A stretch of 64,000 nt of DNA from Romboutsia hominis (GCF_900002575.1 NZ_LN650648.1:868001-932000); one strand, 5' to 3'. Positions 9,761-18,552 are shown, counted from the stretch's first letter. Made by a program: numbers and translations. The notes: generated from the letters alone by a model not told the origin.

Positions 9761-9788
9761 ACTAGAGAGGGCGTTTACCTCTCTAGTT
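9761..9788. terminator. Bidirectional terminator between dprA and the lyase
   Basis: Perfect 10-bp arms ACTAGAGAGG / CCTCTCTAGT with a seven-base loop, lying between two convergent genes. Confidence 0.82.
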
Positions 9789-9805
9789 ATATTAAAGAAA
9801 AATTA

Positions 9806-10999
9806 CTATAGTCTATCAAGACCTTGTTTTAAATCTGCTATTATATCATCACAATCCTCTAATCCAACAGATATTCTAATTAATCCATCTGAAATTCCTG
9901 CTGCAGCTCTTTCTTCTGGAGTATATGGAGAATGAGTCATTGAAGCTGGATGTTGAATTAATGTTTCACAGTCCCCTAAACTAACAGCAAGAGTGCATAA
10001 TTCTAAAGAATTTAATAATTTCTTACCTGCTTCTAATCCACCCTTAACTTCAAAGGCTATCATACCACCAGGCATATCCATTTGTTTTTTAGCTAGTTCA
10101 TATTGAGGGAAGCTTTTAAGTCCTGGATAATTTACTTTTATAACATTTTCATGAGTTTCTAAAAATTCTGCAACTTTCATAGCATTTTGAGTATGTCTAT
10201 CCATTCTAATTTGTAAAGTTTTCATACCTCTAAGTATTAAATAAGCATCGAATGGGCTTAAAACAGCACCAGTCATATCTTTAACTCCAAATAATCTTAC
10301 TTGATTTATAAAGTCTTGTTTACCAACTACAAAACCAGCTATAACATCTCCGTGACCGTTTAAGTATTTAGTAGCTGAATGAACAACTACATCTGCACCT
10401 AATTCTAGAGGTCTTTGTATGTATGGAGTACAGAATGTATTATCTACTATGACTATACAATTTTTAACTTCATGTGCAATATTAGATATAGTTTCAATAT
10501 CCATTATCTTTAAATCTGGATTTGCTGGAGTTTCTAAATAAACAACTCTAGTATTTTCTCTCATAGCAGATTTAACTTCATCTATATTAGATGCATCTAC
10601 GAAAGTTACATCTACACCATATCTACTTATACCATGATTTAGTAATGCAAATGTACAACCGTATAATGTTTTTGAAGCAACAACATGATCTCCTGCTTTT
10701 AAAGCAGTCCAAAGAGCAGAACTTATAGCACCTATTCCAGAAGCTGTTGACATACAAGCTTCTCCATTTTCAAGTAAAGCCATTTTCTCTTCTAATTGAG
10801 AATTTGTAGGATTTCCTAATCTAGAATATATGTACCCACCTTCTTCAAGAGCAAATCTTCTACCACCTTGTTCAGCACTATCAAATACAAAAGTTGATGT
10901 TTGGAATATTGGTGTAGTTAAAGCACCAGATACTGGATCTTTATGATGTCCTCCGTGAATAGCTTTTGTAGCAAATTTTTTCCCTCTTAAGTTTTCCAT
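9806..10999 (-). CDS. mdeA: Methionine gamma-lyase (Cys/Met metabolism PLP enzyme)
   Basis: A 397-residue PLP enzyme of the trans-sulfuration family. It has IYSRLGNPT (phosphate-contacting Tyr/Arg), [20 protein letters not shown] (Asp to the PLP ring nitrogen) and the [11 protein letters not shown] lysine that binds PLP. The Cys in [12 protein letters not shown] matches the active-site cysteine that separates methionine gamma-lyases from cystathionine synthases and lyases, so the likely reaction is methionine to 2-oxobutanoate, methanethiol and ammonia. GGAGGG precedes the ATG. A 26-bp inverted repeat lies upstream at 11048-11073. Substrate choice within the family remains inference. Confidence 0.9.
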   Translation of the reverse strand: MENLRGKKFATKAIHGGHHKDPVSGALTTPIFQTSTFVFDSAEQGGRRFALEEGGYIYSRLGNPTNSQLEEKMALLENGEACMSTASGIGAISSALWTALKAGDHVVASKTLYGCTFALLNHGISRYGVDVTFVDASNIDEVKSAMRENTRVVYLETPANPDLKIMDIETISNIAHEVKNCIVIVDNTFCTPYIQRPLELGADVVVHSATKYLNGHGDVIAGFVVGKQDFINQVRLFGVKDMTGAVLSPFDAYLILRGMKTLQIRMDRHTQNAMKVAEFLETHENVIKVNYPGLKSFPQYELAKKQMDMPGGMIAFEVKGGLEAGKKLLNSLELCTLAVSLGDCETLIQHPASMTHSPYTPEERAAAGISDGLIRISVGLEDCDDIIADLKQGLDRL

Positions 11000-11327
11000 A
11001 GTAATTCCCTCCTAAATTTGATTAAATAGTAGTGTCTTACAATTTTCTTGAAAACGTTTTGTTAAGTTTTCAACATCAATATAACACTAAAAAAAATTCT
11101 TGTAAACAATATGGAATAAAATAGTAAGATTTCTATAATTTAAAATATTTAGATATAATGAAAATTAAAGAAATTAGATACCATTATTTGATAAATTAAA
11201 AACCATTAGTATAAAATAGTTGGATACAAAATTGTAAATTTTATCATGTGGTTTTTTACAAATAAGTGCTATATAATTAAATGTAGAACAATTATAGACA
11301 ATAAAAGACAGAACGGGGGAATTTTTT
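11000..11327. other. Divergent promoter region
   Basis: No gene is seen in this 328-base gap. It separates the divergent lyase and deacetylase genes and includes the inverted repeat at 11048-11073. The rest is AT-rich without further structure I can support. Confidence 0.5.
11048..11073. promoter_or_regulatory. Inverted repeat, possible operator of the lyase
   Basis: TTGAAAAC - ten bases - GTTTTCAA, a perfect 8-bp dyad about 49 bases upstream of the lyase start. Position and symmetry suit a dimeric regulator, which is not identified. Confidence 0.45.
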
Positions 11328-12275
11328 ATGCCGAAAAAGAACAATATAAACTTTGGTTCTAAGAAAAAAGGTCGCGTTGATGTTAAAAAAGTAGCATTAG
11401 TTTCAGTAGCATCAATAGTCATAATATTTGGAGGCTATAAGTTAGTCGGAGCGACAGCATCATTTATAGCTGAACAAAAGCAAGAAAAAATTGAAATGCA
11501 AAAAAAGGCTGAGGCAGAAAGATTAGCAGCTGAGAAGAAGCGTAAAGAAGAAGAAGAAGCTAAAAAGAGAATGGTCGGAGTTAATCATGAAGGTAAAAAA
11601 TATACTTATGATGCATTAAAAGTGGCTGACAAATTAAAGAAATACGATTATAGCAACAATGGAGAAAAAGTAGTATTTTTAACTTTTGATGATGGAACAT
11701 CAACAACAGTTACTCCACAAATATTAAAAATATTAGATGAGTACGGAGTTAAAGCAACATTTTTCTTAACAGGAGAAAATATTGAACGTGGCGGATCAAA
11801 AGCTAAAGAACTTATAAAAGAAGAATTTGATAAGGGTCATGCAATAGCTAATCACTCTTATAGCCATGATTATAAAATACTTTATCCTAATAGAGTTTTA
11901 AATTTAGATAATTTTAAAGGTGACTTTGCAAAAACTGATAAGATATTAAAGGATACTTTAGGTCCAAACTTCTCAACAAGAGTTATAAGATGTCCAGGTG
12001 GACATATGTCATGGAAAGGTATGGAACCATTAGATCAGTATTTAAACGAAAATAAAATGGCATCTATAGACTGGAATGCTTTAAGTGGAGATGCAGAAGG
12101 TGGAAGAAAAACTCCAGCTCAATTAGTAGAATATGCTAAAAAGACAGCACAAGGTAAAGAAATGGTAGTTGTATTAATGCATGATACATATGGAAAAGAA
12201 GCTACTGCAAAAGCATTACCTCAAATAATAGAATATTTCAAATCAAATGGATATGAATTTAAAACATTATCTTAA
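11328..12275 (+). CDS. Membrane-anchored polysaccharide (peptidoglycan) deacetylase
   Basis: A 315-residue cell-surface enzyme. A basic N terminus and one membrane segment (about residues 23-46) are followed by a charged Lys/Glu coiled region (about 47-85) and a NodB-homology domain: LTFDDG (catalytic base and metal Asp), HAIANHSYSH (metal His pair), RCPGGH (R-x-P-G), DWNALSGD and the VVLMHD catalytic His block. It would remove acetyl groups from GlcNAc or MurNAc of peptidoglycan, which usually confers lysozyme resistance. GGGGGA precedes the ATG. It is monocistronic with its own terminator. Confidence 0.92.
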   Translation: MPKKNNINFGSKKKGRVDVKKVALVSVASIVIIFGGYKLVGATASFIAEQKQEKIEMQKKAEAERLAAEKKRKEEEEAKKRMVGVNHEGKKYTYDALKVADKLKKYDYSNNGEKVVFLTFDDGTSTTVTPQILKILDEYGVKATFFLTGENIERGGSKAKELIKEEFDKGHAIANHSYSHDYKILYPNRVLNLDNFKGDFAKTDKILKDTLGPNFSTRVIRCPGGHMSWKGMEPLDQYLNENKMASIDWNALSGDAEGGRKTPAQLVEYAKKTAQGKEMVVVLMHDTYGKEATAKALPQIIEYFKSNGYEFKTLS

Positions 12276-12281
12276 TTTTAT

Positions 12282-12320
12282 AAAAAGCCTACAGGTATTT
12301 ATTACCTTGTAGGCTTTTTT
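12282..12320. terminator. Bidirectional terminator
   Basis: AAAAAGCCTACA / TGTAGGCTTTTT arms with a GGTA/TACC inner pairing; shared by the convergent deacetylase and DUF1294 genes. Confidence 0.88.
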
Positions 12321-12321
12321 A

Positions 12322-12573
12322 TTATGTTAAAATTAGCATCTGAATAATTAAAATTATTGGAACTCCTATTTTAAACTTGTTTTTTTGCGTTTTATGGTGG
12401 AATCTATACATTCCAATTAATATACCTAAACTGCCACCTACTAATGATAGCATCATAAGAGTATTTTCGCTTATTCTATATTCATGATTTATGGCCTTTT
12501 TCTTATCTATATACATTGAATAAAAAGAAGCTATATTTATAATTAACATATAAAATAAAAATAAATTTTCCAT
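12322..12573 (-). CDS. DUF1294 family small membrane protein
   Basis: An 83-residue protein with three hydrophobic segments. The pattern DKKKAINHEYRISENTL followed by LVGGSLGILIGMYRFHHKT matches DUF1294 (two membrane helices around a conserved H-K-T basic motif). The function of the family is unknown. Start ATG with AAAGGA upstream. It is monocistronic. Confidence 0.82.
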   Translation of the reverse strand: MENLFLFYMLIINIASFYSMYIDKKKAINHEYRISENTLMMLSLVGGSLGILIGMYRFHHKTQKNKFKIGVPIILIIQMLILT

Positions 12574-12700
12574 ATATAATCCTTTCTTTTTAATTAAAAT
12601 ATTAATAATCGTAAATGAATATAATAACTTATATACTATAAAAATATATTATACATTAGTATAATATTAACATAGAATAAATAAAAAGGAAGTGTAAAAC

Positions 12701-13303
12701 ATGACTAAAATAAAAGATGTAACCACATTAGTTAAAACTAAATTTGTAGGGCTTTATGATGTTGAATATGAAAATAAAAATAATGACATAAGACACTGGA
12801 TGGTAGCATCAAGAAAAGATGAAAATAATCTAAAGGAAATATATATAAACGATAAAGAAGATAAAATAGATGCAGTAGTAATAGCAGCATATCATAAAAG
12901 CGAAAAGAAGTTAGTACTTATAAAACAATTTAGAGTACCTATAAATAGTTATATATATGAACTTCCAGCAGGACTTGTGGATAATGAAGAGGGTATAGAA
13001 AAAGCGGTAAAAAGAGAATTAAAAGAGGAAACAGGTCTAGAACTTATAAGTATAAATAATATAAATAGTAATGATAAATTATATTTATCTCCAGGAATGA
13101 CTGATGAATCAGTAGCATTTGTATATTGTTTATGTGATGGCAATTTAAGTAAAGAATTTTTAGAAGAAGATGAAGATATAGAAGCATTTTTAGTATCAAA
13201 GGAAGAAGCTAAAGAAATAATAAACGGAAGAGAAAAAATAGATATAAAATCATATCTACTACTTCAAATGTTTATAAACTTAGGTGAAAAACTATTTCAT
13301 TAA
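12701..13303 (+). CDS. NUDIX hydrolase, ADP-ribose pyrophosphatase type
   Basis: A 200-residue NUDIX enzyme. The Nudix box G-x5-E-x7-RELKEETGLE lies near residues 91-113, preceded by the IYELPAGLVDN strand typical of ADP-ribose pyrophosphatases (NudF). These hydrolyse ADP-ribose to AMP and ribose 5-phosphate, limiting toxic ADP-ribose. AAGGAAG precedes the ATG. It is monocistronic, with a terminator at 13339-13366. The exact nucleoside diphosphate substrate is inference. Confidence 0.88.
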   Translation: MTKIKDVTTLVKTKFVGLYDVEYENKNNDIRHWMVASRKDENNLKEIYINDKEDKIDAVVIAAYHKSEKKLVLIKQFRVPINSYIYELPAGLVDNEEGIEKAVKRELKEETGLELISINNINSNDKLYLSPGMTDESVAFVYCLCDGNLSKEFLEEDEDIEAFLVSKEEAKEIINGREKIDIKSYLLLQMFINLGEKLFH

Positions 13304-13338
13304 TTATATTATATAAATACTAAATATATATATATGAT

Positions 13339-13366
13339 AACCGTATTATTTAATGTACGGTTTTTT
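13339..13366 (+). terminator. Terminator of the NUDIX gene
   Basis: AACCGTA / TACGGTT arms followed by six T. Confidence 0.85.
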
Positions 13367-13393
13367 ATATATAAGTAAGTAGGGAGATTTAGT

Positions 13394-14041
13394 ATGAATG
13401 TTAACCAAATAGTTATGATAGAGCTTTTAAATGCTATAAGCAAATCTAATTCAAAAAATAAAGCTTGTACAAACAATAATTCAAATGTATTTGATTTTGT
13501 ATTACAAAGTACATTTAATAGTATACTTAATGATAGTCCAACATGTAGCTGTAGTTGTAGCTGTAGTAATGAGAATCAAAATAAACTTAATGGTTTAGAT
13601 ACACTTTTAAGTAATGTTAACGTAAGTAAAGTTAATAATAGTAGTAATATAAATAATGCTCAAAAAAGTAATAATAAGATGGATGATGCAATAAAATTGC
13701 TAGAAAGCCAAATAGGAAAGCCATATGTATGGGGGGCAACAGGACCAAAATCTTTTGATTGTTCTGGGCTAGTTCAATATGTTTATAAAAATGCACTAGG
13801 TAAAGATATACCTCGAGTATCCTATGAACAAAGTAAGTTTGGCAAAGCTATTGACAAAAAGGATTTACAAGTCGGAGATTTAATATTTTTCGATACTATG
13901 AATAAAGGCAGAGTTAGTCATGTGGGAATGTATGTAGGAAATGGTGAATTTATACATGCATCTAATCCAAAAGATGGAGTTAAAAAATCTAAACTAACAG
14001 GTTATTACGAAAAACACTATAGAGGAGCCAGAAGACCATAG
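13394..14041 (+). CDS. NlpC/P60 peptidase with an N-terminal Cys-Ser repeat
   Basis: A 215-residue protein whose C-terminal half (about 100-213) is an NlpC/P60 cysteine peptidase, the kind that cuts D-Glu-diaminopimelate bonds in peptidoglycan. Catalytic Cys is in FDCSGLVQYVY, His in VSHVGMYVG and the third polar residue in EFIHAS. The N-terminal half has no signal peptide or membrane anchor; it is Asn/Ser-rich and carries an alternating C-S-C-S-C-S-C stretch near residue 51. Export may be non-classical or the enzyme may act after mother-cell lysis. GGGAG precedes the ATG. It is monocistronic. Confidence 0.88.
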   Translation: MNVNQIVMIELLNAISKSNSKNKACTNNNSNVFDFVLQSTFNSILNDSPTCSCSCSCSNENQNKLNGLDTLLSNVNVSKVNNSSNINNAQKSNNKMDDAIKLLESQIGKPYVWGATGPKSFDCSGLVQYVYKNALGKDIPRVSYEQSKFGKAIDKKDLQVGDLIFFDTMNKGRVSHVGMYVGNGEFIHASNPKDGVKKSKLTGYYEKHYRGARRP

Positions 14042-14050
14042 AATTAATTA

Positions 14051-14110
14051 CCTATAAAATAAGTTAAGATGTATCATAAGTTTATGATATAGCTTAACTT
14101 ATTTTATAGG
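14051..14110. repeat. 60-bp near-perfect palindrome
   Basis: Outer 18-bp arms CCTATAAAATAAGTTAAG and complement, with a second nested dyad TATCATAA/TTATGATA in the centre. It may end the NlpC/P60 gene, but it lacks a long T run after the hairpin and is longer than the other terminators here. Confidence 0.6.
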
Positions 14111-14230
14111 CAGATATTCTTAAGATTAAGTAAGTGATTTTTTTTATAGTATAAATATATATATTTATGGGATTTATATTTATATATTATAAAATAATAG
14201 AAATAAATACTAAAATATAAGGAGCAAATT

Positions 14231-15130
14231 ATGATTAATGAAAATATACTATCTACAATAGGAAATACTCCTATGATAAAACTTAACAATATAGGTAATA
14301 AAAATATATATGTAAAACTAGAAAAATACAACCCAGGAGGAAGTATAAAAGATAGAGCTGTTTTAAATATGATAAAAGGGCTAGAAGAAAGAAATATATT
14401 AAAAAATGGAAGTGTATTGGTAGAAGCTACAAGTGGGAATACAGGTATAGCTCTATCAATGGTAGGAGCTTTAAAAGGATACGAAGTTATAATAGTAATG
14501 CCAGACACTATGAGTGAAGAAAGAAGGACACTTATGAAATGTTATGGTGCCAAATTAATATTAACAGATGGCAAGCTAGGTATGGATGGTGCTATAAATA
14601 AAGCTAAAGAGTTAATAGAAAATAATGAAAACTATATAAGTTTAAATCAATTTGAAAATGAAGATAATCCATATGCTCATTACAATACAACAGCAGTTGA
14701 AATATTAAATGATGTTAAAGATATAGACATTTTTGTTTGTGGTGTAGGGACAGGAGGAACATTGACAGGAATAGGAAGATACCTAAAAGAAAAAAATAAA
14801 GACATTAAGGTGGTAGCATTAGAGCCAAAAAGTTCACCTGTAATATCTAAAAATATTAAAGGACCTCATAAAATTCAAGGTATAGGAGCAGGATTTATAC
14901 CTAAAAATTATGACGATAGTATAGTAGATGAGGTTATTACAGTAAGTGATGAAGAGGCCTATGAAGGAGTAAGATTAATGGCTAAAAAAGAAGGGATATT
15001 AGTAGGAATATCATCAGGTGCAAATGTTTATGGTGCACTAGAATTATCAAAGAGATTTCCTAATAAGAAAATAGTTACAGTATCACCAGATGGGTTAGAT
15101 AAATATATGTCTTTGAATATATTTAATTAA
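14231..15130 (+). CDS. cysK: Cysteine synthase (O-acetylserine sulfhydrylase)
   Basis: A 299-residue PLP enzyme that makes L-cysteine from O-acetylserine and sulfide. The PLP lysine lies in NPGGSIKDRA, the substrate loop is EATSGNTGIA, and the phosphate-binding Gly loop is GVGTGGTLTG. The length is normal to slightly short. AAGGAG precedes the ATG. It is followed after 19 bases by cysE, whose product makes its substrate; the two enzymes often form the cysteine synthase complex. Confidence 0.96.
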   Translation: MINENILSTIGNTPMIKLNNIGNKNIYVKLEKYNPGGSIKDRAVLNMIKGLEERNILKNGSVLVEATSGNTGIALSMVGALKGYEVIIVMPDTMSEERRTLMKCYGAKLILTDGKLGMDGAINKAKELIENNENYISLNQFENEDNPYAHYNTTAVEILNDVKDIDIFVCGVGTGGTLTGIGRYLKEKNKDIKVVALEPKSSPVISKNIKGPHKIQGIGAGFIPKNYDDSIVDEVITVSDEEAYEGVRLMAKKEGILVGISSGANVYGALELSKRFPNKKIVTVSPDGLDKYMSLNIFN

Positions 15131-15149
15131 ATCATAGAGGGATGATTAT

Positions 15150-15665
15150 ATGTTTGAGAAAATTAAAGCAGATATTGAGTATATAATGGAGAATGATCCA
15201 GCAGCAAGAAGCAAAACAGAGGTATTTTTACTTTATCCATCTATACATGCAAGGATAGGGCATAGTATTTCTCATTTTTTATATAGACATAAGAGATTTT
15301 TTTTAGCAAGGTTAGTATCACAAATCTCAAGATTTTTAACAGGTATAGAAATACATCCTGGGGCTAAATTAGGTGGAGGAATACTTATAGATCATGGTAT
15401 GGGGGTAGTTATTGGAGAAACTGCTGAGGTTGGAAGTAGAGTAACTATATATCATGGAACAACTTTAGGTGGAACAGGAAAAGAAAAGGGAAAAAGACAT
15501 CCAACTGTTGGTGATAATGTAATAATTGGGGCAGGAGCCAAAGTTTTAGGTCCTATCAATATAGGATCAAATTCAAAAATAGGATCAAATGCAGTTGTTT
15601 TAAAAGATGTACCAAATGGAGCTACAGTTGTTGGAATACCTGGTAAAGTAGTTAAGGTGAGATAA
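15150..15665 (+). CDS. cysE: Serine O-acetyltransferase
   Basis: A 171-residue short-form serine acetyltransferase (serine plus acetyl-CoA to O-acetylserine). N-terminal helices are followed by left-handed beta-helix hexapeptide repeats from about residue 70: [12 protein letters not shown], the catalytic [18 protein letters not shown] block, and [13 protein letters not shown]. It lacks the long N-terminal helical domain of enterobacterial CysE, as is usual in Firmicutes. GAGGG precedes the ATG. It forms an operon with cysK. Confidence 0.95.
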   Translation: MFEKIKADIEYIMENDPAARSKTEVFLLYPSIHARIGHSISHFLYRHKRFFLARLVSQISRFLTGIEIHPGAKLGGGILIDHGMGVVIGETAEVGSRVTIYHGTTLGGTGKEKGKRHPTVGDNVIIGAGAKVLGPINIGSNSKIGSNAVVLKDVPNGATVVGIPGKVVKVR

Positions 15666-15741
15666 TTTCAAAAAGTAACACAATATATCTAAAACATGTT
15701 ATTATATATTATAAAGTTAAAAATTAAGGATGGATGATTTT

Positions 15742-16050
15742 ATGCACTTTACATATATAATAAGATGTAGAGATAATTCTTTATATACAGGATACACAAC
15801 TGATGTAATAAGACGTATGAAAGAACACGAAAAAGGTATAAATTCTAAATATACAAGGTCAAGAGGTTTTTTAAAATTAGAAGTATGTTTTGTAAGTGAT
15901 ACGAAAAGTAAAGCTATGAAATTAGAAAGCTATATAAAAAAACTTTCTAGAAATAAAAAGCTTTGGCTAATAGAAAATAATGAAGAATTTGTAAATGAAT
16001 TAGAAGATAAAGAAGAATATAAAATATATAAAGAGGAAGCTTTAAAATAA
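15742..16050 (+). CDS. GIY-YIG domain protein (YhbQ/UPF0213 type)
   Basis: A small protein (102 residues from the ATG at 15742) with a GIY-YIG nuclease fold: the first strand carries FTYIIRC, then SLYTGYT with the second conserved Tyr/Gly, then RRMKEHEKG with the catalytic Arg. The family includes stand-alone nucleases of unclear role, possibly in DNA repair. An ATG at 15730 is also in frame, but AAGGATGG overlaps it and suits 15742. Its stop codon lies inside the terminator stem. Confidence 0.85.
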   Translation: MHFTYIIRCRDNSLYTGYTTDVIRRMKEHEKGINSKYTRSRGFLKLEVCFVSDTKSKAMKLESYIKKLSRNKKLWLIENNEEFVNELEDKEEYKIYKEEALK

Positions 16051-16066
16051 TTAAGCTTCCTCTTTA
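16031..16066. terminator. Bidirectional terminator overlapping a stop codon
   Basis: 13-bp arms AAGAGGAAGCTTT-type / AAGCTTCCTCTTT. The 5' arm is made of the last codons of the GIY-YIG gene; it also faces the collagen-like gene. Confidence 0.82.
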
Positions 16067-16077
16067 TATATTTTATA

Positions 16078-17085
16078 TTAATTTTTATAAGGGATTTTCT
16101 TAGGAGGCATATATTTTTCTTTTACTTTTTTACCAGGAGCTTCATATCCCTTAGGTCCCATAGGCCCAACTTCACCTTTGGCGCCTTTAGGCCCAGTAGG
16201 TCCCATTTCACCTTTAGATCCAGTAGGTCCCATAGGTCCCATTTCGCCTTTAGATCCAGAAGGCCCCATAGGTCCCATTTCGCCTTTAGATCCAGAAGGC
16301 CCCATAGGTCCCATTTCACCTTTAGATCCAGTAGGTCCCATAGGTCCCATTTCGCCTTTAGATCCAGAAGGCCCCATAGGTCCCATTTCGCCTTTAGATC
16401 CAGAAGGCCCCATAGGTCCCATTTCACCTTTAGATCCAGTAGGTCCCATAGGTCCCATTTCACCTTTAGCACCTTTAGATCCAGTAGGTCCCATAGGTCC
16501 CATTTCACCTTTAGCACCTTTAGGTCCAGCAGGTCCCATAGATCCCATTTCACCTTTAGCACCTTTAGGTCCAGCAGGTCCCATAGATCCCATTTCACCT
16601 TTAGCGCCTTTAGGTCCAGCAGGTCCCATAGGTCCCACTTCACCCTTAGGTCCTTTAGGTCCAGCAGGCCCCATAGGTCCCATTTCACCTTTAGGTCCTT
16701 GTACACCTACACACGAACTTGTACCACATAGAGGATTAACATATGTTTCTTTACCAAAATCTATATATTGAATGGCATTAAGTTTTACGTATATAGGTCC
16801 TTTACCTGATGGAGTTTTACCAACAACTCCGCAACTATTTACATCACATATACAAAGTCTTAATATACAATTATTATCTACTAACTTTAATCCAACAATC
16901 CTTCCTATACAATTACATAATATATGAAATATTTCACAGTTGCACAAATCGACAGGATATACAAACATAGGGGACATTTTTAAATTTGCACCCTTATCTT
17001 TTTTATATTCTTTTTCACAATGGCAATCATCTAAATCATAGTACTTTTTACACTTCTTAGTTTTATTCATACAATCTTTATGCAT
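16078..17085 (-). CDS. Collagen-like (G-X-Y repeat) probable spore-surface protein
   Basis: A 335-residue protein. The N-terminal 120 residues are rich in cysteine (C-x-C pairs in DDCHCEKEY, DLCNCEIFHILCNC, LRLCICDVNSC) and look like a spore coat domain. Then come about 190 residues of uninterrupted G-x-y triplets such as GPMGPTGSKGE, and a short basic tail GKKVKEKYMPPKK. Collagen-like proteins of this type (BclA class) form hair-like filaments on exosporia. Unlike BclA, no globular C-terminal trimerisation domain follows. The ORF opens upstream at 17202, but the ATG at 17085 follows GGGGTG and begins the Cys-rich part. Location on the spore is inference. Confidence 0.8.
   Translation of the reverse strand: MHKDCMNKTKKCKKYYDLDDCHCEKEYKKDKGANLKMSPMFVYPVDLCNCEIFHILCNCIGRIVGLKLVDNNCILRLCICDVNSCGVVGKTPSGKGPIYVKLNAIQYIDFGKETYVNPLCGTSSCVGVQGPKGEMGPMGPAGPKGPKGEVGPMGPAGPKGAKGEMGSMGPAGPKGAKGEMGSMGPAGPKGAKGEMGPMGPTGSKGAKGEMGPMGPTGSKGEMGPMGPSGSKGEMGPMGPSGSKGEMGPMGPTGSKGEMGPMGPSGSKGEMGPMGPSGSKGEMGPMGPTGSKGEMGPTGPKGAKGEVGPMGPKGYEAPGKKVKEKYMPPKKIPYKN
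16158..16690. repeat. Collagen-coding minisatellite
   Basis: Tandem 36-bp units (12 residues) at the gene's 3' side and 45-bp units (15 residues) at its 5' side, nearly identical at the DNA level. The 36-bp units show a higher-order order of T-S-S-T-S-S-T at one codon, a sign of duplication in 108-bp blocks. Such arrays expand and contract by slippage. Confidence 0.88.
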
Positions 17086-17257
17086 ACAAACACCCCATGT
17101 CAAATATTTTAATTTAGTAGTAATACTACATAATATACATATATGATAAAAACATTTAAAAGGAAACAATAAGTCACCAAAATAAGTAAAATATATATAC
17201 AATAAGTGATGGGAAAATATAAGAGATATTCACTTTATCAAGCATTTTAAATAAGTC

Positions 17258-17284
17258 ACCCTTAAGAAATTTAATACATATAAT
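17258..17284 (+). promoter_or_regulatory. Probable mother-cell sigma promoter
   Basis: AC at 17258 - 17 bases - CATATAAT at 17277. The same AC-N17-CATAT(T/A)AT layout, preceded by ATTTAATA, occurs before all four mini-genes at 18.6-20.2 kb. It resembles the sigma-K/sigma-E pattern (AC, then CATA-N3-TA); the assignment is inference. Confidence 0.5.
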
Positions 17285-17334
17285 GATGTAAGGTGTCGTA
17301 TAGATACTTTAATTAATAAAAGGAGGCTTATTTT

Positions 17335-18552
17335 GTGAACTCTGAAGAGAAAAATAATAGAATAGAAGGTTATGAAGAATATGAAGATTATATGTTAATG
17401 GATAGGATTTCTAAAAGATCTCCTTTTTACAATTTGAATAAGAGTGTTGAAAGAAAGTACAATAAAAATTGTAAAGAAGAAGAAAAAAAATATAATAAAA
17501 AGTCAGACGAGAGTAGTGAAAAATGCGAAGTAACAGAATCAAATAACAGTACTAAAAGCAATGTCAATCAAAATGATAAAGAAGAAGAAAAAGATCACAA
17601 CAAAAAATCAGACGAGAGTAGTGAAAAGTGCAAAGTAATAGAATCAAATAATAGCACTAAAAGTAATGTCAATCAAAATGATAAAGAAGAAGAAAAAGAT
17701 CACAATAAAAAATCAATCGAGAGTAGCAATAGATATAAAGCAACAGGCTTGCATAACAATACTAGAAGTAATGGTAATAAAAACTATAAAGAAGAAGAGC
17801 ACAACAAAAAGTCAGGAAAGAAAATTGACACAAACAAGTTGGTAGAATTATTACTACAATATATCAATAATAAGAAAATTAATCCATTAACTATAATGAA
17901 CTTAGATGACGATACAAAAAATATATATCCAAAATCTAATTTAGAAGATATAAATGCACTAGAAGGTTTATTATCAAATATGTTAATGAGTGATTATAAA
18001 CTAAACGAAAGTAATAATAACTCAATTGGCGAAATTATAAAACTAATGAATGGAGGGATGTCAAAAATGAATTCAAATTATGGGAATAGAGAAAATAATA
18101 AAAATAATGAAGATATAAACGAAAATATAAAAAGAATACTAGAAAGAGTAAATATAGATGAATTAAAACAAGAAGTAGAAGGAAAATCTATGGATGGAAT
18201 TATAGAAATGGCTAAAAAAGTATCATCAAGTATGAACTTCGATAATAGACAAAATGAAGAAAAGAAATCAAATGTGAATAATGATGTAAGTAATATATTA
18301 GAAGAAATAGATATAAATAAACTAAAACAAGAAGTAGAAGGAAAATCTATGGATGAAATTATGGAAATGGCTAAAGAAATAGCATCAAATATAAATTTTG
18401 ATAATGGACAAAATGAGAAAAGTAAACCAAATATGAATAATGATGTAAGTAATATATTAGAAGAAATAGATATAAATAAACTAAAGCAAGAAGTAGACGG
18501 AAAGTCTATGGAAGAAATTATGGAAATGATAAAAAAGATATCTAAAAAATAA
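17335..18552 (+). CDS. Repeat-rich acidic protein of unknown function
   Basis: A 405-residue hydrophilic protein with no recognised domain. The N-terminal third holds three copies of a roughly 35-residue low-complexity unit (KKSDESSEKC-x-SNNSTKSN-x-DKEEEKDHN). A central segment is followed by three copies of a roughly 50-residue unit containing ILEEIDINKLKQEVEGKSMDEIMEMAK, predicted helical. The start is GTG at 17335, eight bases after AGGAGG. It is divergent from the collagen-like gene and shares the promoter type of the tandem mini-genes, which suggests a spore coat or exosporium role. That role is inference. Confidence 0.72.
   Translation: MNSEEKNNRIEGYEEYEDYMLMDRISKRSPFYNLNKSVERKYNKNCKEEEKKYNKKSDESSEKCEVTESNNSTKSNVNQNDKEEEKDHNKKSDESSEKCKVIESNNSTKSNVNQNDKEEEKDHNKKSIESSNRYKATGLHNNTRSNGNKNYKEEEHNKKSGKKIDTNKLVELLLQYINNKKINPLTIMNLDDDTKNIYPKSNLEDINALEGLLSNMLMSDYKLNESNNNSIGEIIKLMNGGMSKMNSNYGNRENNKNNEDINENIKRILERVNIDELKQEVEGKSMDGIIEMAKKVSSSMNFDNRQNEEKKSNVNNDVSNILEEIDINKLKQEVEGKSMDEIMEMAKEIASNINFDNGQNEKSKPNMNNDVSNILEEIDINKLKQEVDGKSMEEIMEMIKKISKK

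Noticed and set aside
16158-16690. CRISPR-like periodic repeats
   Set aside because: The repeats are continuous coding triplets without unique spacers, and no cas genes are near.
16122-16771. Two further long open frames over the collagen repeat, one on each strand
   Set aside because: The in-register 36- and 45-bp repeats keep all frames open; only the minus-strand frame with G-x-y triplets has a ribosome site and sensible composition.
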